Notes: generated from the letters alone by a model not told the origin. Shown: positions 11,129-21,814, numbered from the stretch's first letter. The stretch is DNA of 64,000 nt from Serripes groenlandicus (GCA_031761405.1 JASEVX010000011.1:28334514-28398513), one strand, 5' to 3'. Numbers and translations are program-made.

Positions 11129-11417
11129 TGAATATGTGTTATTCATGTATGTGGGAAACGGTTAATGTAAGGGTTTTAAAACCAACTGAATGTTTTATGA
11201 ACCAATACTTCTCGATTCGTATACATGAACATATATTATTACCTTATTTAAAACACATTCAAGCTAATATGTCTATAGCCAAAACCACGCTCGTCGCAAA
11301 CTTATATAATTACAAAAAACTCAGCAGGACCAATAACTTAACGTGGCAAAAATGATCACAAATGAAATAAGACCTATAACAATTTTCGGTTTAAAAACGA
11401 AATATACCAGAAGTAAT

Positions 11418-11608
11418 TAGCCCTTCCCCAAGTGCAGATGCATTTTCATTTATCTACGGCAGACGATTTTTTAGAAACAATGTGACAAAAGGAGAAATTG
11501 CTCAACTCTATTGTAGAAGATAACTTTCATATGACGAAATGTTCCATATTTTTCCTCAGATTATTTCAAAGTTTACTACTGATTTGTAGATTGTATGAAA
11601 GGGTTAAA
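11418..11608. repeat. GTCGTC-family inverted-repeat element
   Basis: TTAGCCCTTCCCCAAGTGCA at the left, TACGGCAGACGATTTTTTAG, then AATGTGACAAAAGGAGAAAT, ending TTTGTAGATTGTATGAAAGG followed by GTTAA. The core hairpin is interrupted. Confidence 0.6.
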
Positions 11609-11769
11609 ACCGTTGTAAAAGTGATTAAATTAGAAAAACACGATGATTCAATATGAAAATACACCCGTTTATTGTTAATAAAACGTTTTCATCATTATAT
11701 AACATGCTAGAATAATCCAGTTTTGTTTTGGCCGTTTTAAGCGATATAATATGCTTTGAATGTGAATTC

Positions 11770-11948
11770 GCTTTTGTGCTGTTTTCAATATTATTTCATC
11801 TGTATCAGCTATATCAAGGCGATAGAACTTATTCATGGTCCCTGGGTAAACAAACCAGTATTGGGCTACGAAATGTTCCTTCTCCAAGGAAATCTTTCCA
11901 TCGAGCCCGTCATGCCTGGTTCCAACTCCTACGCTAATAACTCGACCA
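11770..11948 (-). repeat. tRNA-derived SINE (SINE-1), degenerate, minus strand
   Basis: Reversed tail (TTTTCAATATTATTTCATCT), body (GGTCCCTGGGTAAACAAACC) and a degraded head (CCTACGCTAATAACTCGACC). Confidence 0.65.
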
Positions 11949-12354
11949 GGGCAGAATAGGAATTAACCGTACACATACAGTAGACTCACGAAAACTAGAA
12001 CTCTAAACGGACTCATACAATTTCACCTTTTTGCAACAATGTTTTCAAATCTATTTAATCAAAATATTTTTTATAAGTGAATGTTTTTCACATTTTCTTT
12101 TTTTAACATAATTTCTGTTGCACATTTCTTGTATGTGGGAAAGTGTAAATATATGCGTGACCCATTATCCGCGGAATTCCTGGTTTTAAAAGTGTCCTAC
12201 GAAGCAGACATCGAGCGTGATAAATATAAGTTCAAGATTGTTCCGCAATCGATGCAAGATAAATAAGACTATAAACTGAACTAAACAATGAAGATCAAGA
12301 TTAGACATCGCGAATGTGCAGACTGATCTTGCTCTTCATTGTGCTTAACTGTTG

Positions 12355-12547
12355 TTTAACCATTTCGCTGCCAAAAGCAATTAAATACTTTTGTAAACAA
12401 TGCAGATTCAGGAGAGACAGCTCGTAACGAGCTGTCTCTCCTGAAATCTGCATTGTTTTGCTACTTCGACATTAGATTTTACCATGTTATCTGTTGGACG
12501 AAAATGGAAGAGCCGGCTTTGTGAAAATTCGATAGGTAAAGAGTTAA
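12355..12547. repeat. CAGCTC-family MITE-like element
   Basis: TTAACCATTTCGCTGCCAAA at the left and GGTAAAGAGTTAAC at the right. Centre GACAGCTCGTAACGAGCTGT, flanked by the inverted pair AACAATGCAGATTCAGGAGA / CTCCTGAAATCTGCATTGTT. The element folds into one long hairpin. Confidence 0.75.
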
Positions 12548-12571
12548 CGCGGTGTATATCGTATTACTCAT

Positions 12572-12797
12572 ATGAACCGTTCCACGAGTAAACCAACATT
12601 GTTGACTTTTCGTAAAGTATCAACCCGAATCAGCCTAAGCATACCACACAGGCGTACCCGGATATACACTTTTCGCCTCCTGTGGATTTTCTGTTTCAGG
12701 AATCACTACTCTATCTATCCCCCCTTAGACGGAATGTGTCGGCCGGATCAGTCTGCGCGGACAGCGCAGGCTGATCTGGTCGATACATTACGCAGAT
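12572..12797. repeat. CCGT-family MITE, right end truncated
   Basis: Left end ATGAACCGTTCCACGAGTAA. Interior CTGTGGATTTTCTGTTTCAG, AGACGGAATGTGTCGGCCGG, and the GCGCGGACAGCGCAGGCTGA palindrome. It stops at GATACATTACGCAGA and a second member starts 9 bp later. Confidence 0.85.
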
Positions 12798-12805
12798 ATA
12801 TTGAT

Positions 12806-13038
12806 ATGAGCCGTCCCGCGAAAAAACCAACATTGTTGACTTTTCGTAAAGTATCAACCCGAATCAGCCTAAGCAACCCGGACAGACATTTTTCGCCTCC
12901 TGTGGATTTTCTGTTTCAGGAATCATTACTCTATACCTCTATCACCCTGAGACAGATTGTGGAAGTCCGCGCAGGCTGATCTGGGTCGATACATTTCGCA
13001 GAGTCCATAATGTTGGTTTTCTCGTGAAACTGCTCAAA
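12806..13038. repeat. CCGT-family MITE, full length
   Basis: Left end ATGAGCCGTCCCGCGAAAAA, right end AATGTTGGTTTTCTCGTGAA then ACTGCTCA. Its first 60 bp are nearly identical to the adjacent member at 12572, suggesting local duplication of one insertion. It lies directly before the left end of the large duplicated segment. Confidence 0.85.
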
Positions 13039-13082
13039 TGTCTTTTTGAATCGCGTAGAGCGGGATAGTGGTTAAAACCGGT

Positions 13083-13610
13083 TTATATTAAACTGCTTTG
13101 CAGCATCGAACTGATTTTACCTGATTGATTTATTGAAGAATGACGAGACTTTATTGAAGAATGGGATGACTGCTTTTCCGGCGATTGACCGATTATTTCG
13201 GGATCGTCAGTCTCCGTACCTGATCGTACACGGTGTGCGTCTGCTTCCCGTTCACGAGTACCGTATATCGTACGATCGCATCTATCCTCGTCACCTCCGG
13301 ATAATAAAGGATGTTCATCTTCATCCGGCTTCCTGCAGCATGCAAACATTCTCCGCCGAACTGTACCGTCAAGCAGACAAAACAGACAGAAGTTAAAAAA
13401 CGCCTGGGAAGGATCTCCGAACGCCTGCATCTTCTCCAATACCTCCATGAACTTCGATGAACGTGACGCATTTAACAGGCTCATTATAAACCGGATCGTC
13501 CCCCACATCCGTACTGACCAGAGCACGAGGAACACGAATATATAGTTCCTGTCCTCGTGTCTTAGACTGTCATGGATATCCTGGAACTGTCTACTGTTGT
13601 GCTTAAGGTG
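13083..13610 (-). CDS. GPR157-like copy 1, exon 4 (TM6, TM7, C-terminal tail)
   Basis: The acceptor TATTTTCTAG precedes the exon, which opens with HLKHNSRQFQDIHDSLRHED, the intracellular loop 3 region. TM6 follows (NYIFVFLVLWSVRMWGTIRF), then TM7 (AFGDPSQAFFNFCLFCLLDG) and a CC pair that may be palmitoylated. The remaining ~85 residues are acidic/polar and Ser-rich (QSPEKQSSHSSIKSRHSSIN), typical of a phosphorylated GPCR tail. The exon starts in phase 0 after exon 3 and ends at a TAA/TGA-type stop at 13083. The left boundary of the segmental duplication lies within the end of this exon, near 13130-13140. Confidence 0.85.
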   Translation of the reverse strand, partial: HLKHNSRQFQDIHDSLRHEDRNYIFVFLVLWSVRMWGTIRFIMSLLNASRSSKFMEVLEKMQAFGDPSQAFFNFCLFCLLDGTVRRRMFACCRKPDEDEHPLLSGGDEDRCDRTIYGTREREADAHRVRSGTETDDPEIIGQSPEKQSSHSSIKSRHSSINQSGKISSMLQSSLI

Positions 13611-13689
13611 CTAGAAAATAAGGTCACGATATCAGTGTCCATTCTTTATTTAATAATTGTTCTTTCATTTATAGAAAGTTTCCATACTT

Positions 13690-13748
13690 TTGCCAAGATG
13701 TGTTTAAAGACACCTGCTGCAGATTCGGTGTATGTGGGAAAGGATTAA
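13690..13748. repeat. GTCGTC-family right-end fragment
   Basis: ACACCTGCTGCAGATTCGGT followed by TATGTGGGAAAGGATTAA is the right terminus of the family. The paralogous fragment sits near 42885-42922. Confidence 0.55.
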
Positions 13749-14058
13749 AGTTTATTTTTTTTATTTCAGTTGAGCCGTTTGCAAGACCCAAACTATGTTA
13801 ATACTAATGAGAGACCATATATGCCTTTGAACATTGTGACAGCGCCTTCAAGATGAAAGCTATTAAACAAGGTCACGATAGCAGTTGAAACTCAATGACG
13901 TAATAAATTCCATCAATATCTGGCGCATCAGAAGCAGACGATTTCTGAAAACATTGCGGCACACGGAGTTATTGCACATGTCAATTTCTTGTGAAATGAA
14001 TAATTTGCATGTTTTGATAAGCATAAGTTCCCAATGTGTGAACATGAGTGTAACATAA

Positions 14059-14325
14059 TTGAGCCGTCCCGCAAGAAAATCAACACTGTGGAATCTGCGT
14101 AAAGTATCGACCCGGATCAGCCTAAGCATGCCTCGCAGGCTTCCCCGGATGGACACTTTTCGCCTCCTGTGGATTTTCTGTTTCAGGAATCATCTCTCTA
14201 TACCTTTATCCCCCTGTGACGGAATGTGTCTGCCCGGATCAGTCTGCGCGGACTGCGCAGGCTGATCTGGGTCAATACATTACGCAGAGGCCATAATATT
14301 GGTTTTCTCGCGGGACGGTTTTATT
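14059..14325. repeat. CCGT-family MITE, full length
   Basis: Left GAGCCGTCCCGCAAGAAAAT, right AATATTGGTTTTCTCGCGGG then ACGGTTTTA. Interior TGTGACGGAATGTGTCTGCC and TGCGCGGACTGCGCAGGCTG. Lies in intron 3; the paralogous copy is at 43196. Confidence 0.85.
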
Positions 14326-14520
14326 ATAGATTTGTTCTGACAAGACAATGATTTGCACATTTTGAGAAGAGTGTCCTGACATATTGTAACTTGAGTTAAA
14401 AACAAAGACTCGTGGAAAAATAAATAATGTGCATGGTTGTGAGAATTGCAATTTCAAAATGTCAGTTGAGTAGGATATATAGATTTTTTGTTAAAATATA
14501 ACAACAAGTCCATGGTGTTC

Positions 14521-14576
14521 ATGCAAAACGGTTGTAACTACATCTTGAACAAGATGTAGTTACAACCGTTTTGCAT
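14521..14576. repeat. Perfect 27-bp-arm hairpin
   Basis: ATGCAAAACGGTTGTAACTA... is followed after a two-base centre by its exact inverse, ending TAGTTACAACCGTTTTGCAT. With flanks (about 14493-14592) it is missing from the paralogous position near 43618, so it is a recent insertion in unit 1. Its AAACGGTTGTAACT and CCCTCGA motifs are shared with the larger element at 22213. Confidence 0.8.
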
Positions 14577-14654
14577 TAAACCCTCGAAGTCATTGTTTTG
14601 AGAATAGTCTTCTGCAGTCGTCTGCTGCAGTTTCTTGCATGTGGGAAAGGGTTA

Positions 14655-15295
14655 ATGGCCCTGTCACACTATTGCGTATGAGAGAAATGTATTAGTTGCG
14701 TATGAAAATTCATAAATAAATGTTCATATAATGAATTTTCATACGCACAAAAAGCCCTTGAAAACACAGAATTGTGAGTATACTTACCGTATCGAACCTG
14801 TGAGTAGCGTATCTCCAGCGTATGTCTAGCGTAGTCTGCGTATGGCTATCGAATGATTAGCGTATGAACTGCGCATGCCATGCGTACCGCTATCACGTGA
14901 CAAATAGCCCATATAAGTCAACGGAGAACTGTAGAAGCTCTAGAAATGGGATCCTATAGATACTCTTTATCAAAACGCTGGCAATACGCAGGGGACACGC
15001 TTGTCATACGCCAATCATACGCTAGTTGTACGTTATGTATACGTTACTCAGTCGTCAGGCATACGCCAATATGTACCTCTAGAGTAATTCGAGCGTTTTT
15101 AGCGTAATCTTTGCGTCTGCATTGCGTATAAACCATACGTCCGAATACGCACACAATTTTTAGGAATGCTTAAAAAATAAAATCTGACTCGCCGTATGCC
15201 AGCGTATGCAACCGTATGCGACCGTGCTTGAAACGTATAAAACATATGCCTAACGTAGCCCTAGCGTATACCAGCGTATGCGTGCTATTTTTCTC
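14655..15295. repeat. GCGTATG-rich element, unit 1 only
   Basis: Begins GGCCCTGTCACACTATTGCG and carries many copies of CGTATG/CATACG in both orientations, concentrated near 14690-15280. The paralogous stretch of unit 2 (43690-44575) has different contents, so this looks inserted. No open frame. The element at 59668 has a similar CCCTCACACCATAGCG start. Confidence 0.5.
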
Positions 15296-15349
15296 TATAC
15301 AAGATAAACTCAGAATATCCAAGACTTTCCTACTTGCATTGCAGACGCA

Positions 15350-15538
15350 TCTCAAGCAGACGACTTTTAAAGACGTTGTGACTAAAGGAGACATTGCTCA
15401 TGATGAGCACTTTGTCCTTTTTGACAAAATAATTCCAACTTTATTCGATAATTTTATATCATTTATAGATATATTCCAAATAGTTATCCGGAATGGTTTC
15501 AGAGTCGTCTGCTACAGATGAAATGGAAGAGGATTAGT
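15350..15538. repeat. GTCGTC-family element
   Basis: CATCTCAAGCAGACGACTTT, then the core AAGGAGACATTGCTCATGAT facing GAGCACTTTGTCCTTTTTGA, then AGAGTCGTCTGCTACAGATG. The paralogous copy is at 44620-44818; both abut the donor site of exon 3. Confidence 0.6.
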
Positions 15539-15552
15539 TAATGCGTCCTTAC

Positions 15553-15785
15553 CAAGTGAAGTTTGAGTAGAACATATAGACTCGTGGTTACGAGGTAACA
15601 CAATATTTCCCAGCCTTTCCCCGTCACCACCATCCACATTATATCTTTCCTGGGTAATACATCATCAGAGGAATTCCTTTTAATATGTATCCAACACCAG
15701 GGGCCAGTCCCAGCTTGTGACGACACTGATGGGGTTACATCTTGTCCCAAAGCATTCAAAGAAAAGGCGATGGCGACGATAATGC
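15553..15785 (-). CDS. GPR157-like copy 1, exon 3 (end of TM4, ECL2, TM5)
   Basis: 233 bp between acceptor TGTATATTTCAG and donor TTG|GTAAGG. Encodes IIVAIAFSLNALGQDVTPSV (end of TM4 and start of extracellular loop 2), the conserved GTGPWCWIHIK segment whose Cys should pair with the Cys at the top of TM3, and the TM5 segment IMWMVVTGKGWEILCYLVTT. Human GPR157 has the same GWCWI and LWMLLTGKLWEM pattern at this position. Reading past the donor gives only three codons before a stop, supporting the splice site. Confidence 0.88.
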
Positions 15786-16139
15786 CTGAAATATACAAGG
15801 GACGCGATCAAATGTCTGTTATTTCGCATTTCCCCTGCAAATAGGTTTTACAATAACATACCTGTGTTCAGTGTTTTGGTCAATCTGACGGCAATTTTTC
15901 TGCAAACGTATTACCTGACAATGTCGACCCGATCTTGACCGTCACAATTATGTACATGAATATAAACAAGTATATATTTTCATCAGATTTGTGCTATGAA
16001 GTCACGCATTGTGAGACACATATCGGATATTCTTAATTCTCTGAAACAGAAACCCTCGCAGTGTTATCATAAACATGTATACATTTACAAAAAGGAAAGG
16101 GTTATATTAATTGTGTCGAGTAATAACGAGTGATTTATT

Positions 16140-16320
16140 GGGTTTCAAGCGCCTTTCAACAACTTTTAAGTTGTTGAAAGGTGTCCAGTTCACATGCCCG
16201 TGAGCGTCCTGACAGGCTCACAGCATCAAACATCAGAAGGAATATTGTGCGAGCTTAGAATAGAACTCGCAAGTCTTGATTGACAGCTCGTGACGTTACC
16301 AACTGAGCCACTGACGCTCG
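16140..16320 (-). repeat. tRNA-derived SINE, minus strand, degenerate
   Basis: Reversed tail (GGGTTTCAAGCGCCTTTCAA), body (CCAGTTCACATGCCCGTGAG) and tRNA-like head (GACAGCTCGTGACGTTACCA then ACTGAGCCACTGACGCTCGG). It runs directly into the GAA microsatellite, as in the paralogous region at 45690. Confidence 0.6.
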
Positions 16321-16394
16321 GCAGAAGAAGATGGCGAAGAAGAAGCAAAAGAAGAAGAAAGAATTAGAAGAAGAAGAAAAAGAAAGAAGAAGAA

Positions 16395-16425
<31 letters not shown>

Positions 16426-16784
16426 AAGAAGAAGAAGAAGAAGAAGAAGAAGAAGAAGAAGAAGAAGAAGAAGAAGAAGAAGAAGAAGAAGAAGAAGAAA
16501 AAGAAGAAGAATAAAGAAGAAGAAGAAGAAGAAGAAGAAGAAGAAGAAGAAGAAGAAGAAGAAGAAGAAGAAGAAGAAGAAGAAGAAGAAGAAGAAGAAG
16601 AAGAAGAAGAAGAAGAAGAAGAAGAAGAAGAAGAAGAAGAAGAAGAAGAAGAAGAAGAAGAAGAAGAAGAAGAAAAAGAAGAAGAATAAAGAAGAAGAAG
16701 AAGAAGAAGAAGAAGAAGAAGAAGAAGAAGAAGAAGAAGAAGAAGAAGAAGAAGAAGAAGAAGAAGAAGAAGAAGAAGAATAAG
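16321..16784. repeat. (GAA)n microsatellite, about 460 bp
   Basis: Nearly uninterrupted GAA/AAG triplets with two internal interruptions (AAAAAGAAGAAGAATAAAG at about 16499 and again at 16673). Open on both strands only because the repeat lacks stops; not a gene. The unit-2 equivalent at 45760 is much shorter. Confidence 0.95.
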
Positions 16785-16814
16785 TGATTACACCAGAAAT
16801 GTTCATACAATTCT

Positions 16815-16900
16815 ACGGTCATGATGGAGTGCCCTTGGGCAAGGCACATTTTCTAGCCTAGTACTGGTTTGTTTACCCAGGGATCATGAATAATTAAATT
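16815..16900 (+). repeat. SINE-1 body fragment
   Basis: ACGGTCATGATGGAGTGCCC, GCACATTTTCTAGCCTAGTA and CAGGGATCATGAATAATTAA match the SINE-1 body without head or tail. Confidence 0.7.
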
Positions 16901-17439
16901 TAACTGCGCGCTAAATGACCTTAGCTGTCGATGCGCCATAAAACAATATACATTCATTCATTCATACAATTAAATCAATACATGAATAATCGATTCGATT
17001 TGATTGGGCAAACTCTAAGCCAATATAAATCAGGCTGTATCGGTAAAACTGTAACTTGAAACTATCCTTCAAACTAACGAGAATACCCTTTATTTGTTTA
17101 ACTGTACACATTCAACACTATTGTGTCATGTTTTTTTTTATTTAAACAATATGACGAATGTCACACATTTGCAGCAGGAGGATCTGAAAACTTCTAGAAA
17201 TGTAAAAGTAAAAGTAAAGGACAGCTTCACGCCAAACCGGTTTAACCGAATCTTAGACAGATAGTATGGTATTGGTTTTGTTATTGTCAGCGAAAGTGTC
17301 ATAATATTTTCTTTGTAAAATCATAGCAAAACACTTCCAAAAATCCTTTTGTATCTATCATGACGTTTATGGTTTATAGGAACGCCGTACTATTACATAA
17401 ACACGTTTAAACTCCAATAGATCACTCTAACTGATCCCT

Positions 17440-17653
17440 TTAACTCTGTCAGTGCCAAAGGCAATATTGAGGTTTTTGCAAACAATACTGAATCAGGCGA
17501 GTCAGCTCGTAACGAGCTGTCTCACCAAAAATCAGCATTGTTTGAATTTTAGTTATCAAAACAGTCGAAACTTTTATTACATAAGAAATGGAGACCCCCG
17601 ACTTTGAACATGGAAGAGTCTACATTAAAATAATTCGGCGCTGAAAGGGTTAA
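17440..17653. repeat. CAGCTC-family MITE-like element
   Basis: TTAACTCTGTCAGTGCCAAA at the left, TTCGGCGCTGAAAGGGTTAA at the right, centre CAGCTCGTAACGAGCTG. Absent at the paralogous place in unit 2 (46440-46490), so it post-dates the duplication or was lost there. Confidence 0.8.
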
Positions 17654-17654
17654 A

Positions 17655-17866
17655 CTCATTTTCACTAATATAGATGGCATCGGGTACATCTAGTAAACAA
17701 TATGGAAATCTCTGTGAATGAAAGTATGTTATTGACAAAAATAAAATGTATTATGGCAAAAGGGAATATTACTCATTATGAGCAATTTCTCCTTTTTGCC
17801 AAAATGTTTTAAAACGCCGTCAAGCTACAGAGGCACCAGAAAGCTTCTGTATGTTGGAAAGGGTTA
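17655..17866. repeat. GTCGTC-family element
   Basis: Core GGGAATATTACTCATTATGA / GCAATTTCTCCTTTTTGCCA and right end ATGTTGGAAAGGGTTA. The paralogous copy is at 46490-46675. Confidence 0.6.
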
Positions 17867-17971
17867 GATTAAACATTCTTAGTCAAATACAAAGCATCTT
17901 TTTGAGTCAGGGAAACATTATGAGAAAATGTGTCTTTCTTCATAATGAGCTTATACATACATTTGCTTCAT

Positions 17972-18207
17972 ATGAGCCGTTCCACGAGAAAACTAACATT
18001 ATGGACTCTGCGTAATGTATCGACCCAGATCAGGCTGCACAGTCCGAACAGGCTTATCCGTCTCAGGGAGATACACGTATATAGCAATGATTCCTTAAAC
18101 AGAAAATTCACACGAGGCGAAAAGTATCTGATTGGGTTAGCTTGCGAGACATGCTTAGACTGATCAGGGTCGATACCACAATGTTGGTTTTCCGATGGAA
18201 CGTCTCT
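17972..18207. repeat. CCGT-family MITE, full length
   Basis: Left ATGAGCCGTTCCACGAGAAA, right CAATGTTGGTTTTCCGATGG then AACGTCTC. The interior is in the orientation opposite to the 8097 copy (AACAGAAAATTCACACGAGG). Paralogue at 46970. Confidence 0.85.
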
Positions 18208-18424
18208 TTCCCATATGCTGAAACATATACTTAAACCTATAGCAGGCGAATTATAAAACACATTGTAGTATAATAAGCAGCTTCTCCTTTTGTCGCCATG
18301 TTATCAACTGTATTCGTTTCTTGTTTTTGTATGGATCCTTTCAAAGTTGTTTACTGTATATTTGCTGTATGTACATGTAGGAAAGGTATCGGGTGCAAAG
18401 ACATAACAACAAAAAGTAAATGTG

Positions 18425-18567
18425 GAAAAGCAGCCAGTTGCTTGCAAAGTCTGTTGTAAGGAGTACTGGTATAAAAAAGCCAGGACATGCATGGTTTGGT
18501 GAACTGGCGGCCTTGATATGACTGATTTTTTGTAAAACCGGTGAACATTAAACCACAGTCAATCAAT
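18425..18567 (+). repeat. SINE-2 3' part
   Basis: AAAAGCAGCCAGTTGCTTGC, GAGTACTGGTATAAAAAAGC, GAACTGGCGGCCTTGATATG and a CAATCAATG tail match the 3' half of SINE-2. Paralogue at 51124-51268. Confidence 0.65.
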
Positions 18568-18655
18568 GTTTTGTTTTCTAGTGGTTCGGCTATGCACCCA
18601 CGCCATATTATGTTTACCTGTGGCGCGGCCATGTAACCTCGTCATGCTCTGTTGA

Positions 18656-18735
18656 CCCCATCCTTGGTACCCAGACTATTCATTAATTTATGTAAACTAT
18701 TTTATATAAAAAGCATGGGTACCGAGGATGTGTTT
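18656..18735. repeat. Inverted repeat CCATCCTTGGTACCCA
   Basis: CCCCATCCTTGGTACCCAGA faces GCATGGGTACCGAGGATGTG with about 45 bp between. Surrounding TGTTTACCTGTGGCGCGGCC / TGTTTGCCCGTGGCCGGGCC copies suggest a small foldback element. It recurs at 51988-52067. Confidence 0.6.
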
Positions 18736-19190
18736 GCCCGTGGCCGGGCCTTGTATTGGCATTTAAACCGTATTGAAATACAATCAACTTATCGATGTCG
18801 TCATAAAACATTCGGTTTTCCCGATATCGATTTTGTGACAGAAGTTTGGAAGTTTTCCATTTCCACGTAATTTGATTTCCCTCGGAAGAAACCACATATG
18901 ACAAATGATTCGATTGGTTGCTGTACAGTCTGTTAGATTGTTCCTTCTAGAGCGCGTATTTTGACGCCTTTTCAGTACGTGACTTTTGAAAATATTGTGG
19001 GGAAAAAAGGAGAAATAGAACAATTCTACCTTCACATCCATGCTAAGGGTTTAAATAGATAGTGCATAACAGAAGTCGCTTTAAACCCACTGTGACTTAT
19101 TGGCTAATAGTGCAGATCCTGATCAGACTTCGTGGATGTACTGGTTGATCTGAACGTATGCTGTTAGCAAACGCATTTAGTGTTTTTTTC

Positions 19191-19444
19191 GCAGAGTTCC
19201 GCGAGAAAAACAACATTGTGGACTGCGAAAAGTATCGGCCCGGATCAGCTTAAGCATGCAGCAAAGGCTAACGCGGACAGACAATTTTCGCCTCCTTTGT
19301 ATTTTCTGTTTCAGGAATCATTACTCTATACTTCTATCCCCCTGAGACGGAATGTGACGACCCGGATTAGCCTGCGCAGGCTGATCTGTGTCGATACATT
19401 ACGCAGAGTCCATACTGTTGGTTTTCTCGTGGAACGGCTCATAT
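19191..19444. repeat. CCGT-family MITE, full length
   Basis: Left GAGTTCCGCGAGAAAAACAA, right ACTGTTGGTTTTCTCGTGGA then ACGGCTCATAT. The paralogous copy at 52555 has lost its right half together with the following ~500 bp. Confidence 0.8.
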
Positions 19445-19684
19445 ATTATGCTTTCACTTATGGAGATGGTCCACACGTTTAATCTATTCATGTTCAAAGT
19501 CGTCTGCTGCATACTTGTTAAATGCATTGTCTGTTTCACGAAGAAGGTCATTGCGTCCGACTCTGTTGTTGTTAATAGGCAGCGAGATCTCTCTTCTTTA
19601 TATCGGATAAAACGTAGGCATAAGAGTTATCTGATGTAATTAGAAACAATAATGACATTCTGTAGAAATGTGTTAAGTTTTTTG

Positions 19685-19903
19685 TTTTATTGGGTTTTTC
19701 TGCCGCTTTCAACATTATTTCAGTTATATCACGGCGACAGTTCACTTATTCATTATCCCTGGGTAAACAAACCAGTTCTAGGCTAGAAAATGTGCCTTGC
19801 CCATGGGCACTCCACCATGACCGTCGTGCCGCTACTGGGGATCGAACCCGGGACACCGGTTTCAAATCCCCGACGCTAACCATTCGACCGGCGGATTCTG
19901 AAA
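19685..19903 (-). repeat. tRNA-derived SINE (SINE-1), minus strand
   Basis: Reversed tail, body (GGGTAAACAAACCAGTTCTA, GCACTCCACCATGACCGTCG), B-box (GGGGATCGAACCCGGGACAC) and head (GACGCTAACCATTCGACCGG). Absent from the unit-2 copy because of a deletion there. Confidence 0.85.
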
Positions 19904-20634
19904 TGTGTTAAGATGAGAAATTACACTAATGAACAATGAAACTTTTTCCCACAATGCTTTCAAATACCGGTCAAATTTGTTTACATACTTTTATATATTC
20001 GGCATGTTTTACTGAGGTTTTTAAATCAGAACAGTTAACGAATCTTGTCAACTTTTATCAGGACATGGTGAATTAGTGCTATCAAAAGCCTTTCATTGAT
20101 AACTATTATTGGAATAGGAAATCGATTGGGGGAAGTCCCTAAATATTCTTTAGTTATATTGGGAAAGTGTATGGGTTGTAATTTGCTATTTACAGTTAAT
20201 CTGATATAAGGATTTACATCTCGTACAGGTAATTCTATTTAATTCTGCATTATGAAATATTGTAAAAAACCTGTTGAGAGTATTATCATTATATCAATCA
20301 TTATTTGTGTTATTGTTATTAATATTATTATTATTATCTTCACAGTGTCTTTGAGTACCATTTTTTTTTATCATTATTATCATCATTGCCACTATAAATT
20401 GCGGTGTCTTTTGTTTAATTCGATGGTCTGTCTATTCGTATTTCCGTCCATCCGAGTGGCCGTTCGTCCGTCTGTACGTTAGTTTAAGTTAATGTTTAAG
20501 TCCATAACTCAGATACCTCTTGTCACTAAGTCAATGAAATTTCTCGCGTGCTTTTACCTGGGTGAAAATGATTTGATGGCATAGTCATTTTTTTTTATTA
20601 AATTGACTTTTATATTTGTATTTATGTTATTAGT

Positions 20635-20639
<5 letters not shown>

Positions 20640-20682
<43 letters not shown>

Positions 20683-20932
20683 GCTTAACGCCGTTTTCAA
20701 CAATTGTTCAAGCATATCACCGCGGCCAGTTCACCTACTTATGCGCTTCCTAGCTTTCTCACAAAAGTAATCCACGCAACATTCTTTCCAAGCAATTGGC
20801 TACATTTCCACATAGACTGTAAGCCCATTGGTGATAGACGAATGACTTTTGTCAAACGTCGGAAAGAATGTTGGCCGAGCTGGGGTTCGAACTCACAATC
20901 CCTGGATTGACACCCAGCGACGCTACGGACTA
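20640..20932 (-). repeat. tRNA-derived SINE (SINE-2), minus strand, full length
   Basis: Starts with a long TGAT tract (about 12 repeats), then the reversed 3' module (TTGCTTAACGCCGTTTTCAA, ATCACCGCGGCCAGTTCACC), body (CACGCAACATTCTTTCCAAG) and the tRNA-like head with B-box (TGGGGTTCGAACTCACAATC). The paralogue at 53337 keeps a shorter tail. Confidence 0.85.
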
Positions 20933-20949
20933 AATCGAGTGAGGGTATC

Positions 20950-21178
20950 GCCGTCCCACGAGAAAACCAACATTGTGGACTCTGCGTAAAGTATCGACCC
21001 GGATCAGACTCTTTTCGAATCCTGTGGATTTTCTGTTTCAGGAATCATTACTCTATACCTTTATCCCCTTGATACGGAATGTGTCGGTCCAGATTAGCAT
21101 GCGCGGACTGCGCAGGCTGAACTGGATCGATACATTACGCAGAGTCCATAATGTTGGTTTTCTCGGGGCGGCTCATAT
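20950..21178. repeat. CCGT-family MITE, full length
   Basis: Left GCCGTCCCACGAGAAAACCA, right AATGTTGGTTTTCTCGGGGC then GGCTCATAT. It lacks about 20 bp of the left interior compared with the paralogue at 53632. Confidence 0.85.
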
Positions 21179-21525
21179 TTCCTTTCCACTGATTGACTAA
21201 CGTCAGTCGTTTTACACCATATAGTTAAATAGTCCGGGTAGCATGCTGTGAAACGCCAGAAAACACATGAAATGTGAACTGGCCGCTGTGATTTGAACGG
21301 AATACCGTTCGAAATGGCGTTTACGCCAAATCATTCCGCTGGTACAGGTATACGCCCAACAAATGTAATAGTAAAATGTGAGAAACAAAATCAGGAGTTT
21401 CTTTCGTATCCAAACCCAGTAGAGTTTCACATTGGCTTTCACCTTGATGGCGTGTATTGAATGTCGCATTATTGTTATGATATTGACCTATTGTGTTCAC
21501 AAGAGTATCTCTCTTATGACTATAT

Positions 21526-21600
21526 TAAACCCTATGTTATGGGTAATCAAAAGAATCGTCTCACTGAGACGATTCTTTTGAGTACCCACAATATAGGGTG
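21526..21600. repeat. Hairpin around AGACGATTCTTTTG
   Basis: ACCCTATGTTATGGGTAATC then AAAAGAATCGTCTCACTGAG is followed by its inverse ending GTACCCACAATATAGGGT. The unit-2 version (54167-54226) has lost the hairpin centre, leaving a shortened arm. Confidence 0.7.
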
Positions 21601-21814
21601 AGTTGGTCAAATAAGGTCCTGAGGATGTGAAATACAATACTAATCTTATCTAGAGGACTGGTTTCAGTATATAAGTTTATATCTCCGATACTGTCAGTTT
21701 GTGCTTAATTGCGACAAACGTCGTTTGCGGGAAATCGCGTTGAAAGATGAACGTTAAAATATGCGAAAATTATGTCTATTAAATAGTTATTTGTCCCTTT
21801 AAGAAAACCTTTTC

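Noticed and set aside
12572..12979. 135-codon plus-strand frame
   Set aside because: Translation through two adjacent CCGT-family MITEs; similar peptides (RRLTRxDTFRLLWIFCF) appear at every MITE copy.
16255..16849. Long open frames of poly-Ser/Phe/Leu or poly-Lys/Arg/Glu
   Set aside because: Pure translation of the GAA microsatellite in different frames.
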